Assembly (NCBI GenBank): GCA_035510795.1
Contig: DATKGL010000027.1
Location: 1 to 38,544, forward strand
DNA: 38,544 nucleotides
Direction: 5' to 3'
Source: DATKGL01 sp035510795
Lineage (GTDB): Bacteria > Patescibacteriota > Saccharimonadia > Saccharimonadales > UBA4665
Shown: positions 38,308 through 38,544 of the stretch, one piece after another
Position numbering within the stretch: position 1 is the first letter of the stretch
How the letters are laid out: every line of letters begins with the position of its first letter
The notes under the pieces: generated by a model
The model's database searches: none
Told to the model about the DNA's origin: nothing
What the model saw: the letters and a program-made list of their open reading frames with translations, nothing else
Translations under genes and position numbers: made by a program

Positions 38308-38319
38308 TGTAATTACAAT
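38306..38319. promoter_or_regulatory. Operator-like palindrome of the toxin-antitoxin pair
   Basis: ATTGTAATTACAAT is a perfect 14-base palindrome covering the antitoxin start codon and reaching the -10 box; TACAATTGTA (38314-38323) overlaps it as a second palindrome. Confidence 0.6.
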
Positions 38320-38346
38320 TGTATGCACATAAGTATTAATTGTCAA
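38318..38346 (-). promoter_or_regulatory. Promoter of the toxin-antitoxin pair
   Basis: Minus strand TTGACA (38346-38341), a 17-base spacer and TACAAT (38323-38318). The ATG lies 10 bases beyond, giving a leader of at most a few bases. Confidence 0.7.
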
Positions 38347-38433
38347 GTTATTTTTTATTAAAACTTGTGATTATTAAGGTTCGGACCTCGTCCAGTTCGG
38401 TGTACCACATCTGTTATACCAGATACACTGCTT

Positions 38434-38453
38434 ACACCCGCAAGGGTGTTTTT
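38434..38453 (+). terminator. Intrinsic terminator of unknown transcript
   Basis: ACACCC, loop GCAA, GGGTGT and then TTTTT (38449-38453). The loop is of the stable GNRA type. No plus-strand gene precedes it within 700 bases, so it may end a small RNA (see 38376-38453). Confidence 0.75.
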
Positions 38454-38467
38454 GCTATCATAATCCC

Positions 38468-38544
38468 ATGACACTTTTAAATGTAATTGAACGTATTAAA
38501 CCAGAACTGGAAAAGAATAGGCATATTCATGCAATGTGGCTTGA
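38468..38544 (+). CDS. Start of a gene cut by the window edge
   Basis: The frame begins MTLLNVIERIKPELEKNRH and is still open at the last base. The first 25 residues show no recognisable family. TATCAT (38456-38461) lies 6 bases before the ATG and TTACAC (38432-38437) 18 bases before that, so a leaderless promoter is plausible; it overlaps the terminator. Confidence 0.5.
   Translation, partial: MTLLNVIERIKPELEKNRHIHAMWL

Noticed and set aside
38373..38400. GGTTCGGACCTCGTCC followed by a later ACCA looked like the 3' half of a tRNA.
   Set aside because: The T-arm does not form five pairs around a TTC loop, and no acceptor or anticodon arm can be built upstream.

Overview
The window looks like chromosomal DNA of a Patescibacteria (CPR) bacterium, most likely a Saccharibacteria-type lineage. 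This is inferred from gene content read by eye; no search was run. Pointers are a DUF5674 protein with its usual partner, very small genes packed between housekeeping genes, proteins with xPxTG-like tails, and many orphan proteins. TGA is used as a stop (for example in the ATGA overlaps at 3547, 11896 and 12681), so the genetic code is the standard bacterial one. Two genes are of types best known from Actinobacteria: a GuaB1-type IMPDH/GMP reductase and a WhiB regulator. That would fit an epibiont living on actinobacteria, but this is inference.

Layout. 1-4.4 kb: tail of a transposase, an orphan, an aldo/keto reductase, the DUF5674 pair, an HD-domain phosphohydrolase, and a metallo-beta-lactamase hydrolase coupled to a 49-residue ORF. 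4.5-7.4 kb: a 14-TM drug-efflux transporter with a clear operator, a membrane-anchored protein and a histidine phosphatase. 7.5-13.9 kb: an operon of a 1424-residue surface protein and a MacB-like ABC ATPase and permease, with both junctions overlapping by 4 bases. 14-17.4 kb: two orphans and a secreted 14-repeat protein with a sortase-like tail. 17.5-24.1 kb: purB, purA and guaB1 between two Nudix proteins and small orphans. 24.2-27.4 kb: a glycan operon (GT4 glycosyltransferase, six-hairpin protein, GH130 phosphorylase). 27.4-34.6 kb: mostly orphans, plus a Crp/FNR regulator, a lipoprotein, WhiB and a possible Cys-His-Asp enzyme. 34.6-36.7 kb: a small wall protein and a GC-richer SipW-peptidase/TasA-like pair with elaborate RNA hairpins. 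36.7-38.5 kb: a membrane Mrr-like nuclease, an orphan, a MazEF-type toxin-antitoxin pair and the start of one more gene.

How the parts fit. PurA and PurB convert IMP to AMP, and a GuaB1-type enzyme would convert GMP to IMP, so the purine cluster reads best as GMP-to-AMP salvage. Several other genes build or decorate the cell surface: the giant protein with its ABC partner, the propeller-like protein, the TasA/SipW pair and the glycan operon.

The most general signal is in the promoters. At about twenty genes a -10 box lies only 4-10 bases before the start codon (ATG or GTG, possibly TTG), often with a -35 box at 17-18 bases and no Shine-Dalgarno sequence. These genes are probably transcribed as leaderless mRNAs. 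A smaller set (for example the reductase, guaB1, the SipW/TasA pair and the mazF-like toxin) keeps a normal ribosome binding site.
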